Source: an uncultured Lachnospiraceae bacterium (GTDB taxonomy: Bacteria > Bacillota_A > Clostridia > Lachnospirales > Lachnospiraceae). Taken from it: a DNA stretch of 7,542 nt. The DNA lies in the NCBI GenBank assembly GCA_902780985.1, contig CACZHN010000170.1, forward strand, positions 1 through 7,542, written 5' to 3'. Positions within the stretch are counted from its first letter, which is position 1. The number at the start of each line of letters is the position of its first letter. Under the pieces are notes generated by a model. It had not been told where the DNA came from, did no database searches, and worked only from the letters and a program-made list of their open reading frames with translations. This document shows positions 1 to 6,157 of the stretch, piece after piece. The position numbers and the translations under genes are program-made.

Positions 1-58
1 TAAACAGATTTGTCAACAATATTCTTTATCAAATCTTTCACTTGTTATTATCATATTG

Positions 59-87
59 ATTATATCAAATTTTGAAACAAATGTCAA
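59..87 (-). promoter_or_regulatory. Perfect-consensus sigma-A promoter for an off-window gene
   Basis: On the minus strand, TTGACA (82-87) is followed by exactly 17 bases and then TATAAT (59-64), which matches the housekeeping consensus at all twelve positions. Transcription would start near position 52 and run off the left edge, so the target gene is not visible. The -35 box lies one or two bases from the end of the large palindrome at 89-154. A second TTGACA occurs at 11-16 on the same strand; its -10 box would lie outside the window, so a tandem promoter cannot be tested here. Confidence 0.75.
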
Positions 88-88
88 G

Positions 89-154
89 ATGACACAGGGG
101 GGACGGAGGTCAAGTATTCAAAATGAATACTTGACCTCCGTCCCCCTGTGTCAT
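89..154. repeat. Large REP-like palindrome (31-bp stem, AAA loop)
   Basis: The left arm is 89-120 and the right arm 124-154, around a three-base loop (121-123). They pair over 31 bp, with a single unpaired G in the left arm (six G against five C). The outer arm reads GACACAGGGGGGACGGAGG. That motif resembles the dispersed GACACAGGGGACGG-type palindromes of Clostridia that are associated with REP-linked Y1 (IS200-like) transposases; this is recalled, not searched. No target-site duplication is visible. No T-tract follows it on either strand, so it is not a typical intrinsic terminator, although it could protect the 3' end of the protease mRNA. It supplies the stop codon of the protease gene. 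Confidence 0.85.
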
Positions 155-948
155 TTCTCCAAGTCTCTTATCAGGAAGAGTCCTATCGCTACCGATACAA
201 TCGTTATAATGATCGACTTGATAATTATTCCCGAACCAAGCCACTCTCCTATCAGATTATCTATATCGGTTCTGTTTTCGAATACAACAGGACGTATCAT
301 CAGGCTTATATCAAAGAGGAAATGCAGCACCATATTTCCCCAAAGATTTCCCGTTCTGATATAAAGCGCTGCCAGGAAGAATCCGATTCCCATAGCGTAG
401 ATCACCTGTGCATATATAGGTGCGGTATCTACTGCTCCTTCAAGATTGGTCAAATGCATTAATCCGAAAAATATCGACGACAGCGACATCGCAGCGATAT
501 AGGACTTCTTACTCTCTCCGAAAGCCTTTCTGAAAAATGTAAGCAGAAATCCTCGTGTCAGCAGTTCCTCACGAACTCCCGCCGCAATAAATATACCAAA
601 TAAGAAAACCGCAATTGCCTTTCCGTCCATCTGCGGCGCTCCGTATTCTTTTACAGCCTTATAAATATTCGTTATCAGATAGTATGCGGTAACCGCTGTC
701 ATCACACCGCCGACAACAAAGGTCTTCCCAAAGCTTTTTAAAGAGAATGCAAATACCTTTTTCTCTCCGAATGCTATGACTATAACTATCAGAACCGCTA
801 TGATAACACCCAGAAAAATCATATCCGCATAAGGCGATTCAGCCAGCTTAAAGCCTTGTACCACCATTCCCGGAAGGATAAGCATAAGTGCGAAGCCTAA
901 TACTATACCACCAATGTACTTAAAATTTCTCAAAAAACTATTCATCAT
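151..948 (-). CDS. CPBP-family intramembrane metalloprotease
   Basis: This is a probable membrane-embedded protease of the CAAX-protease/bacteriocin-processing (CPBP, Abi) family. The protein has 265 residues and at least six hydrophobic segments. The three family motifs are present in order: EELLTR (E127, E128, R132; the EExxxR motif), FGLMH (F161 and H165; FxxxH) and HFLFD (H209 and D213). These supply the expected glutamate and histidine metal or catalytic residues. Two adjacent ATG codons can start it (948 and 945). AAGGAG at 953-958 lies 4 bases from the first and 7 from the second, so the second is slightly better placed. It is a single-gene unit with its own promoter at 1008-1036. Its TGA stop (151-153) lies inside the palindrome, so the last codons may have been set by insertion of that repeat. 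The substrate is unknown; in Firmicutes, members act in bacteriocin self-immunity, protein processing or unknown roles. Confidence 0.9.
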   Translation of the reverse strand: MMNSFLRNFKYIGGIVLGFALMLILPGMVVQGFKLAESPYADMIFLGVIIAVLIVIVIAFGEKKVFAFSLKSFGKTFVVGGVMTAVTAYYLITNIYKAVKEYGAPQMDGKAIAVFLFGIFIAAGVREELLTRGFLLTFFRKAFGESKKSYIAAMSLSSIFFGLMHLTNLEGAVDTAPIYAQVIYAMGIGFFLAALYIRTGNLWGNMVLHFLFDISLMIRPVVFENRTDIDNLIGEWLGSGIIIKSIIITIVSVAIGLFLIRDLEK

Positions 949-1007
949 TTCTCTCCTTTATGTCAGTATTTTCAGTTTTGAATATTTTTTGATGAGACGC
1001 GATGGCT

Positions 1008-1036
1008 ATTATATCTTCTGCAACCTTAAGTTTCTA
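1008..1036 (-). promoter_or_regulatory. Promoter of the CPBP protease gene
   Basis: On the minus strand, TAGAAA (1031-1036; four of six matches to the -35 consensus) is followed by 17 bases and a perfect TATAAT (1008-1013). The predicted transcription start is near 1001, giving a leader of about 50 bases before the ATG at 948. The rest of the 949-1115 gap holds this leader, the ribosome binding site and the terminator of the upstream operon. Confidence 0.6.
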
Positions 1037-1060
1037 CCATGCCTGCATTAAGTTAACATT

Positions 1061-1088
1061 AAGAAAGGAGAGGCAAAAAAGCCTCTCC
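1061..1088 (-). terminator. Intrinsic terminator of the channel operon
   Basis: GGAGAGGC (1067-1074) and GCCTCTCC (1081-1088) form a perfect 8-bp GC-rich stem around a six-base loop. On the minus strand it is followed by TTTCTT (1066-1061). It lies 28 bases past the stop codon of the methyltransferase-like gene, so it closes the operon that starts at about 4798. Confidence 0.85.
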
Positions 1089-1115
1089 CTGATCTGCTTT
1101 ACTAAATCCGTTTTA

Positions 1116-1949
1116 TTATTCACATATCTGTATCATCATGTTATAAGTGACTCCCTCTGCCCGGTTAAACTCCCATGTCAGATGCTTCTCTTTGGGATTC
1201 ATATGATCAGCCACATATCTTATGCTCTGCTCTGCCCCTTCCACAGGACTGGCGGGATTATATTCATTCCCGAAGATAACTGTTTTTCCGGCAGTACGGC
1301 ACAGCACGTTATCTATTATGGGAATAACCCGGTTATTCATATCATGTAGTGTTATGTCAACCACTCTTTCCAATTCACCGACTTCAGGTATGATCTCCTG
1401 CAGACTGCATATCATAGATCTTATAAAGAATGAAGCCGTAGAGAATAGCTGGCTGTGAACTCCGCAGCATACCACCGTATCCACAGACTTTTCAGGCAGC
1501 TTCCCCATCAGTTCTTCTTCGCTTCGTACCATCTTATCTTTTAAGGCATTCAGCTCGGACATCAGTAATGTTCGGAATGAATCCGCCGTCAGACTCCTGC
1601 CTTCAGCTCTCGCAGCCGTAAGCAGCTTATCGCAGAAACTTTCAAGATCTGCCTCGCTTATTCCCGTAAGAGATACGTTCCTGCATCCAACTCTGCCACG
1701 AAGTCCCTCCGGAATCGCACTGATTGCAGCCTGCATAGCTTCTTCATCCACATCCACACATATGACCTTATCGGTCATCCCGGCAATCTTCTCCAGATCA
1801 ATGTCATTGCACCGACCGGCTCCGACTATCATAACGCTCTTCGGACTCTTTTCAAGGATTACATCCGTCAGCTGAGAACGATAGACTGCCCAGTCTTCCC
1901 GGGCACATCTCATTATGAATTTATCTTTTATATGCCGATAAACACTCAT
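1116..1949 (-). CDS. Putative SAM-dependent methyltransferase-like Rossmann protein
   Basis: This 277-residue soluble protein has a Rossmann-type start like class I methyltransferases. SVMIVGAGRCND (38-49) resembles glycine-rich motif I, and VICVDVDEEAM (62-72) resembles the acidic strand-end that binds the SAM ribose. VDTVVCCGVHSQLF (156-169) sits where motif IV is expected. The middle section (100-150) is helical and charged. I cannot name a substrate, and it could equally be a methyltransferase relative that has lost activity. Its ATG (1947-1949) overlaps the TGA of the 45-aa ORF as ATGA. The nearest purine run, AAAAGGA, lies about 12 bases upstream, which is distant, so translational coupling probably sets this start. 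It is the last gene of the channel operon and is followed by a terminator. Confidence 0.7.
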   Translation of the reverse strand: MSVYRHIKDKFIMRCAREDWAVYRSQLTDVILEKSPKSVMIVGAGRCNDIDLEKIAGMTDKVICVDVDEEAMQAAISAIPEGLRGRVGCRNVSLTGISEADLESFCDKLLTAARAEGRSLTADSFRTLLMSELNALKDKMVRSEEELMGKLPEKSVDTVVCCGVHSQLFSTASFFIRSMICSLQEIIPEVGELERVVDITLHDMNNRVIPIIDNVLCRTAGKTVIFGNEYNPASPVEGAEQSIRYVADHMNPKEKHLTWEFNRAEGVTYNMMIQICE

Positions 1950-2083
1950 AATTCCGTGCTGTCCTTTTCATCATTTTCAAATATCCACGGATGCTTCTTC
2001 TTATATCTGATCTTCATGGCTTCACCCTCTATCTCTTCCGGATCCGGATGAGTCAGCTTTACAAAAAATTCAAATATATTCAT
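1946..2083 (-). CDS. 45-aa conserved-looking small protein between channel and methyltransferase genes
   Basis: This small ORF fills the whole gap between its two neighbours. It has ATG at 2081-2083, 45 codons, and TGA at 1946-1948. It overlaps the channel gene's stop as ATGA at its start (2080-2083) and the next gene's start as ATGA at its end (1946-1949), a double arrangement typical of real, translationally coupled operon genes. The protein starts MNIFEFFVKLTHPDPEEIEG, then has a basic stretch (RYKKKHPWIF, 26-35) and an acidic tail (ENDEKDSTEL). It has no transmembrane segment or signal peptide. Upstream purines are weak (AAGAGAAAA), which fits coupling to the channel gene. I recognise no family. 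A cytoplasmic accessory peptide of the channel or of the methyltransferase-like protein is conceivable but is only inferred from position. Confidence 0.75.
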   Translation of the reverse strand: MNIFEFFVKLTHPDPEEIEGEAMKIRYKKKHPWIFENDEKDSTEL

Positions 2084-4041
2084 GGTTTTCTCTTATCTAA
2101 TGATTGGCCGTCAAACATTTCAACCACTCCCCCCGGCTTTGCTACGCCCAGGAGAAATGCCCTGTTATCCTCCGGTGACGCCTCATAAAGGGCTCTGATA
2201 AGTTCCAGTGCTGTACACTTTGGCGGAATAGCCTTCAGGAACTCAGGAACCTTCTTTACATACAGCTCCTTACTTTCATAGACCACGCCGTCAACGGACT
2301 TTTCGTCATCTATCTCATCATAAGTAAATGTATCCTCGTAGAACTCATACAACTCGATCTTCTCACCTATCTGAGTGATCATCTTACTGATATATCTGTT
2401 GCTGATAACGATATTGCTGATATTGTAATTATGTACCACATCGTAATTCTTCGGATTCAGTATCTCCACGATAAGGTCGATCTTATCTCTGTCGAAATCC
2501 GGATTGTCACGAAGCTTCTCGAATATAAGATCCTGAACATAGATCAGATTCGTAAGTGCATAAGAATCTATATCCTCTTCCGGGACCATGTCATCGGACA
2601 GGATGAGTATACTCGTATCCTCTTCTCTGGCATCTACGAATTCATTTATAGATTTCTTTATAAGCTCCGTATCGTAGATTTCCGCTTCCACAACCTTCTC
2701 GACATAGGAGTAGTCCCTGAAGTAATCGTTCTTCTTCAGGCTCTCGCTGTCGTCTATTATCATAATGTTTACGATTTCCTTCTCTCCCGGTCTGTTCCAC
2801 TCGGATCTGAAGGAATCGAATCCGTCCATAATGGACTTGATCTTACTGTTATGTCCCAGAATGATAACGTTCTTCTGTTCAATCCAGTAATCCTTATTTA
2901 TCTCAACGGAAAGCTCCGGCTTACTTACCTTTTCTTCCGTTCTGAAATCCTTCTCGGAATTCGCCATATAGTACAGATATCTTCCTGTCTTGGCTGTCAT
3001 AAAGGAAAGTGGTATCACGTCATCATTCTTATACAGAACTTCTCTGATACAATCCTTTTCCTTCTCCGGACTTCCGATCCTTTCCGGTTCCACCGCCGTA
3101 TGGAAGAAAGAAGCCCCCTTATTCGAAAGCAGTTCGCTGTAGGTCTGATTAAGCTCCGGAAATATGCAGAACTGGGATAACAGCTGTCCCAGCACCTTGT
3201 TGACCGGAACCGGAACGATATTGCACTTTCCGAGCCTCTCCTTATGAGAAATAATCTTCTTAACCACCGACTCGGTCCAGCTGTCTTCCACTTCCACGAT
3301 TATCTTCTGATTATCCATGGATGTCTCGGAAGATGTGATCTCCGCAACCTGCACCAGAGTTTTAATGGTATTGGCTTCATTTTCACCAAGTATTATCACT
3401 GTCTTGGCGTTAAGAAGCGATATATCGTTCAGCTGCTTGCCGGAATAAGTGTTTCCCTCACGCACCACGATTTTCAGAAGATTCTTCAGTTTCTTTTCGT
3501 TCTTAAGAGTGAGATACAGCCTCTCGTTGATCTCCCTCTTCACTTCCTCCGAGCTGCTGTTGACCAGAACAACTATCGTCTCCCTCTTCTTCAGATAAAG
3601 CATGTCGTTTATGATTTCGGAAGCTCTTGAATTCCAATTAAGGATAACTGTGTGATCCGATATATGAATCGGTCTTGCATATGAATTAGCATTCTCAATA
3701 AAGTTGGAAATGTAATTAGTGACATAACCTATGGCCGCACCGGTAAATGTAATCATCCCAAGAATGATGGTGAGAATACATATAATAACCAGAACCGCAT
3801 TGGCCGTTCCCACGTCAGCGATAACATTCTCTATTGTTCCCGCATCAAGCAGCATACATATAGTATAATAAACGGTCTTCAGATATCCTACATCTCCCAC
3901 CGTCTCCAACATGAGAGTCTTGATAAGCAGCGAACTTATAAGGATCAATGCCACATTAAGCAGCAGTATTCCGGCCAGAACCGCCCCTCTGGGATTCATC
4001 ACTATATATAAGCTGATTTTTTCTTTAAGTTTTTTCTTCAT
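2080..4041 (-). CDS. CASTOR/POLLUX-like ion channel with tandem RCK-like domains
   Basis: This is a probable gated cation channel of the bacterial CASTOR/POLLUX-related family, whose plant members are nuclear-envelope channels in symbiotic signalling. Of 653 residues, the N-terminus holds TM1 (about 19-41), a pore segment with a filter-like LLDAGT (64-69) and a second TM (about 81-106). This agrees with the DxG-type filters of the family (ADAGN in plants, DPGT in actinobacteria, from memory). The remaining 550 residues are cytoplasmic. A first Rossmann/RCK-like domain begins HTVILNWNSRASEII (130-144), and a second begins NVIILGHNSKIKSIM (391-405). A ligand-regulated tetramer is expected, but the ligand is unknown. 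The start ATG lies 6 bases after the stop of the zinc-ribbon gene, with GGAAGAG upstream. The stop overlaps the 45-aa ORF. Length matches bacterial relatives, and no frameshift or missing domain is seen. Confidence 0.8.
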   Translation of the reverse strand: MKKKLKEKISLYIVMNPRGAVLAGILLLNVALILISSLLIKTLMLETVGDVGYLKTVYYTICMLLDAGTIENVIADVGTANAVLVIICILTIILGMITFTGAAIGYVTNYISNFIENANSYARPIHISDHTVILNWNSRASEIINDMLYLKKRETIVVLVNSSSEEVKREINERLYLTLKNEKKLKNLLKIVVREGNTYSGKQLNDISLLNAKTVIILGENEANTIKTLVQVAEITSSETSMDNQKIIVEVEDSWTESVVKKIISHKERLGKCNIVPVPVNKVLGQLLSQFCIFPELNQTYSELLSNKGASFFHTAVEPERIGSPEKEKDCIREVLYKNDDVIPLSFMTAKTGRYLYYMANSEKDFRTEEKVSKPELSVEINKDYWIEQKNVIILGHNSKIKSIMDGFDSFRSEWNRPGEKEIVNIMIIDDSESLKKNDYFRDYSYVEKVVEAEIYDTELIKKSINEFVDAREEDTSILILSDDMVPEEDIDSYALTNLIYVQDLIFEKLRDNPDFDRDKIDLIVEILNPKNYDVVHNYNISNIVISNRYISKMITQIGEKIELYEFYEDTFTYDEIDDEKSVDGVVYESKELYVKKVPEFLKAIPPKCTALELIRALYEASPEDNRAFLLGVAKPGGVVEMFDGQSLDKRKP

Positions 4042-4047
4042 GTCACG

Positions 4048-4764
4048 TTACTCTTCCGTAGTCGCCGTAGTCGCTATACTTGATAAACTCAAAAGCCTGT
4101 CATTGGTTCTGTTCATCACATCCCTGAAATATTCCATTTCGGCTCTCGTCATCTGATCGGTATTCCTTTGATACTCGGATATTTTCTGGCTGAATTCAAA
4201 ATAGTCATTCATGATATCCTGGTAATCATCCATATCCATATGATGAGCCTGGCTAGGATCCAATGCCTTTTCCATATAATCGCAATACCGATTCATGAAT
4301 TCCTCGTAGCTGTCCATATATTCCTTGAATTCAGGAGAAATATCATCATCGGATCTTACCACAGCCTCAGTAGTAATCTCTTCGGTTGTAATCACTTCAG
4401 TGGTACTCTCGGAAATAATCTCCGTAACATCCTCGGTAGTACTCTCCGTAACCGCTTCGGTAGTCGTACTGCTCTTCGCTATTTCCTCAGCTCTTCTCTC
4501 GGCAGCTGCCCTCTTCTCTGCTCTGTCACTTCCCGGTCCTGCAAATTTAAAAATCAACGCAGCACCCACAATAAGAAGCACAACCACAAGAACAGCCGCA
4601 ATGATAATTCCCGTCTTCTTCGGTCTCGGCTTGATATAAACATCCTGCCCATTCAGTTTCATCTGATTCGGGTTATACTGCTGTATCGGCTGAAACTGAG
4701 TTTTACAGTTATAACACATGAGCGCCGTATCCGGTAAATCTGCTCCGCATCTCGGACAAATCAT
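4048..4764 (-). CDS. Zinc-ribbon, single-TM protein with Thr/Glu linker and helical C-terminal domain
   Basis: This 238-residue protein has four clear parts. An N-terminal zinc ribbon (CPRC at 3-6 and CYNC at 17-20) comes first. A basic, proline-containing stretch (43-50, PRPKK) then leads into one TM helix (about 52-73). An Ala/Arg/Glu helix and a Thr/Glu/Ser-rich linker follow (80-136). The C-terminal helical domain (143-228) begins SPEFKEYMDSYEEFMNRY. With the zinc ribbon inside, the positive-inside rule puts the linker and the helical domain outside. The C-terminal domain resembles Firmicutes domains annotated DUF6591, recalled and not searched. The function is unknown. It is the first gene of the channel operon, with its own promoter and a very strong ribosome binding site (AAGGGGGTGA, 4771-4780). 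A role in sensing or assembling with the channel is inference. Confidence 0.8.
   Translation of the reverse strand: MICPRCGADLPDTALMCYNCKTQFQPIQQYNPNQMKLNGQDVYIKPRPKKTGIIIAAVLVVVLLIVGAALIFKFAGPGSDRAEKRAAAERRAEEIAKSSTTTEAVTESTTEDVTEIISESTTEVITTEEITTEAVVRSDDDISPEFKEYMDSYEEFMNRYCDYMEKALDPSQAHHMDMDDYQDIMNDYFEFSQKISEYQRNTDQMTRAEMEYFRDVMNRTNDRLLSLSSIATTATTEE
4357..4473 (-). repeat. Degenerate Thr/Glu-coding low-complexity tract
   Basis: Residues 98-136 of the zinc-ribbon protein are built from loose repeats of TTE, STTE and ITTE units, encoded by degenerate ACT/ACC-GAA/GAG runs. It probably forms a flexible extracellular spacer, and the threonines could be glycosylated. Such tracts often vary in length between strains. 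The antisense ORF over it is a shadow of this repeat. Confidence 0.7.
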
Positions 4765-4770
4765 ATAAAG

Positions 4771-4780
4771 TCACCCCCTT
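4771..4780 (-). promoter_or_regulatory. Strong ribosome binding site of the zinc-ribbon gene
   Basis: AAGGGGGTGA matches the extended anti-Shine-Dalgarno complement (AAGGAGGTGA) at nine of ten positions and ends six bases before the ATG at 4764. It fixes that start and suggests high translation of the first gene of the operon. Confidence 0.8.
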
Positions 4781-4804
4781 AATACTTTATGCCAACATGA
4801 ATAA

Positions 4805-4833
4805 ATAATATTATTATTTCCCTTTTTAGTCAA
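4805..4833 (-). promoter_or_regulatory. Promoter of the zinc-ribbon/channel operon
   Basis: On the minus strand, TTGACT (4828-4833) is followed by 17 bases and TATTAT (4805-4810), which is ten of twelve matches to the sigma-A consensus. The predicted start is near 4798, giving a short leader of about 34 bases. The promoter lies 30 bases past the T-tract of the preceding terminator, so this operon is transcriptionally separate from the genes to its right. Confidence 0.7.
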
Positions 4834-4862
4834 ACCACTATATCTCATCCCCTATACAACAG

Positions 4863-4903
4863 AAAAAAGACGGTATCCACAAAAGATCTGTGGGAATACC
4901 GTC
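4863..4903 (-). terminator. Intrinsic terminator closing the right-hand gene block
   Basis: The arms GACGGTATCCACA (4869-4881) and TGTGG-GA-ATACCGTC (4889-4903) pair over 13 bp with a two-base bulge and a seven-base loop. On the minus strand the hairpin is followed by six T (4868-4863). It lies about 150 bases past the stop of the 333-aa membrane protein gene. The 4904-5050 interval between them contains no gene I can support. Confidence 0.9.
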
Positions 4904-5050
4904 AGATTATCTCTGTTCCTCCATATCTGATAAGAAACCTCTTTTCACGGAGAAGATATATCGTCCCTGTAAATGAAGACATAGATAATGCTATATGTTC
5001 AAATGCCAGCGAAACATACGGTCTGCTTCTTGCAAACTTTGGATATGCAT

Positions 5051-6052
5051 TTATTCAGTTGTTTTAACTACCTTATCCGGTATCAGCAGAATATCATCCG
5101 GAATAAAAACAAGGGTTGCCCCGGTATTATTTACTTTCTTAGCCCGTATACCAACAAGTGTACAATCCTTGTAATGAAATACTTTGCCGTCCCGATCTAT
5201 GGTTACTTCGGAGCCGTCAACCTTCTTTACATTCACGTGATATGCTATATATTCATAACGTACTATCACTCTCAGTTTGTTTACCGAGTAGGTTATACAA
5301 TATGCAATAATCGGAATAGCAAATGTGACTACGAATATCATCATGAAAAAAAGCGGTCCCTGGCCTCTTCTGTGCCTTACAAATATTATTGCCTGCGCTA
5401 TATCACCGGCAGGTACTGAATCCGGAACACTCCTGGATAATATATACGCATAAACTATCAGGAGCATAACCAGTATCACTCCCACTAAAATCATGAGTTG
5501 GTTCCTCACTACTGTAAAGCACATTCTTCCTTCACACGGCAGTGGTTTTCTTATTCTGTAAAAATCCGTTGAATCTTTAGATTTATAAAGATTCCCTCTC
5601 TTGTAAAATGCATCTTTCCAATCCTTCATTTCCCGCAGTGCATAACGCACTATATTGGGTGTAGCAGTGATACCCATCAGTGGGAACATGGCAGCTCCTG
5701 TGATAAGATATAGTCCCTCATTATCATCGTATCTCGTCGTTATGAGCACCAGTGCAGTTGTTATTCCCACCACATACATAGGGATCAGCTGCTTATCAAA
5801 ATGCCATTTCAATGTTTTCTTTTTCTCCGGAACCTTATCATAACCTTTTAGCAGCCCATGCATTAAAGCAAACTCGGCAATAGCTGAAATCACAGTTATC
5901 GGGCCAATAATCCCAAGCTCCGGCAAAATCATCTTTCTGATAATTGATTCCAAAAGAGTATCCAGAAAAAAACCATTGCATATAGCAAAAGTCATCAAAA
6001 CAAACGGAAACAGAAGTATTATTATGATTTTTTTCTTAGTCTTTTTATCCAC
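5051..6052 (-). CDS. Polytopic membrane protein of unknown function with C-terminal soluble domain
   Basis: This 333-residue protein has about six hydrophobic segments, near residues 9-30, 46-68, 89-106, 112-131, 187-207 and 234-257. A basic cytoplasmic loop lies between the fourth and fifth. The last 70 residues (262-333) look like a small beta-rich domain (YEYIAYHVNV, VTIDRDGKVFHYKD, TLVFIPDDILLIP), comparable in style to YcxB/PH-like tails of Firmicutes membrane proteins. That resemblance is only by eye, and I do not recognise the family. The start is GTG (6050-6052), supported by GAGGAG at 6061-6066 with an 8-base spacing. That site lies within a coding-like fragment that ends two bases upstream. 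The gene is the last before the terminator at 4863-4903. No own promoter is evident, so it is probably co-transcribed with the SMI1-like gene. Confidence 0.8.
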   Translation of the reverse strand: MDKKTKKKIIIILLFPFVLMTFAICNGFFLDTLLESIIRKMILPELGIIGPITVISAIAEFALMHGLLKGYDKVPEKKKTLKWHFDKQLIPMYVVGITTALVLITTRYDDNEGLYLITGAAMFPLMGITATPNIVRYALREMKDWKDAFYKRGNLYKSKDSTDFYRIRKPLPCEGRMCFTVVRNQLMILVGVILVMLLIVYAYILSRSVPDSVPAGDIAQAIIFVRHRRGQGPLFFMMIFVVTFAIPIIAYCITYSVNKLRVIVRYEYIAYHVNVKKVDGSEVTIDRDGKVFHYKDCTLVGIRAKKVNNTGATLVFIPDDILLIPDKVVKTTE

Positions 6053-6054
6053 GG

Positions 6055-6150
6055 TCAGAACTCCTCTTTCGTCATTTTAAAGAATTGTTCAACATGATCT
6101 TTAATTGCCTTCTCGCATTCTTTAGCACTTTCCGGCTCTCTATCCTTACC
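6055..6150 (-). pseudogene. Coding-like fragment without start codon (gene tail remnant)
   Basis: A 31-codon frame runs from just after an in-frame TGA (6151-6153) to a TGA at 6055-6057. It is strongly coding-like: rich in Glu and Lys, consistent with an amphipathic helix (KECEKAIKDHVEQFFKMTKE). It has no ATG, GTG or TTG near its beginning. It ends two bases before the GTG of the 333-aa gene and contains that gene's ribosome binding site, as a normal upstream gene would. It may be the tail of a gene lost by deletion, or an out-of-frame C-terminal extension of the SMI1-like gene after a frameshift near 6150-6165. A chance open frame cannot be excluded. Confidence 0.4.
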
Positions 6151-6157
6151 TCAACTC

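Noticed and set aside
89..154. Palindrome as an intrinsic terminator or a CRISPR repeat
   Set aside because: No T-tract follows the stem on either strand, and there is only one copy with no spacers.
56..462. Plus-strand ORFs of 102 and 104 codons through the palindrome
   Set aside because: They run antisense to the protease gene and through the non-coding palindrome, with no ribosome binding site.
1002..1349. Plus-strand ORF crossing the promoter and terminator region
   Set aside because: It spans a minus-strand promoter, a terminator hairpin and the end of the methyltransferase-like gene, and is therefore a chance frame.
2431..3180. 249-codon plus-strand ORF
   Set aside because: It is antisense to the ion channel gene, has no ribosome binding site, and its composition is that of a reverse-complement shadow. 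The minus-strand gene has clear domains over the same span.
4168..4737. Plus-strand ORFs of 189 and 104 codons opposite the zinc-ribbon gene
   Set aside because: They are the complement of the Thr/Glu tract and TM segment. Their low-complexity Ser/Val content follows from the real minus-strand repeats.
5032..5050. Short ORF starting with ATG directly after the stop of the 333-aa gene (TAAATG)
   Set aside because: It has no ribosome binding site at a workable distance and ends at a stop codon after 19 residues.
4988..5419. 143-codon plus-strand ORF over the end of the 333-aa gene
   Set aside because: It is antisense to a membrane protein gene with a well-supported start, and shows no recognisable domain or ribosome binding site.
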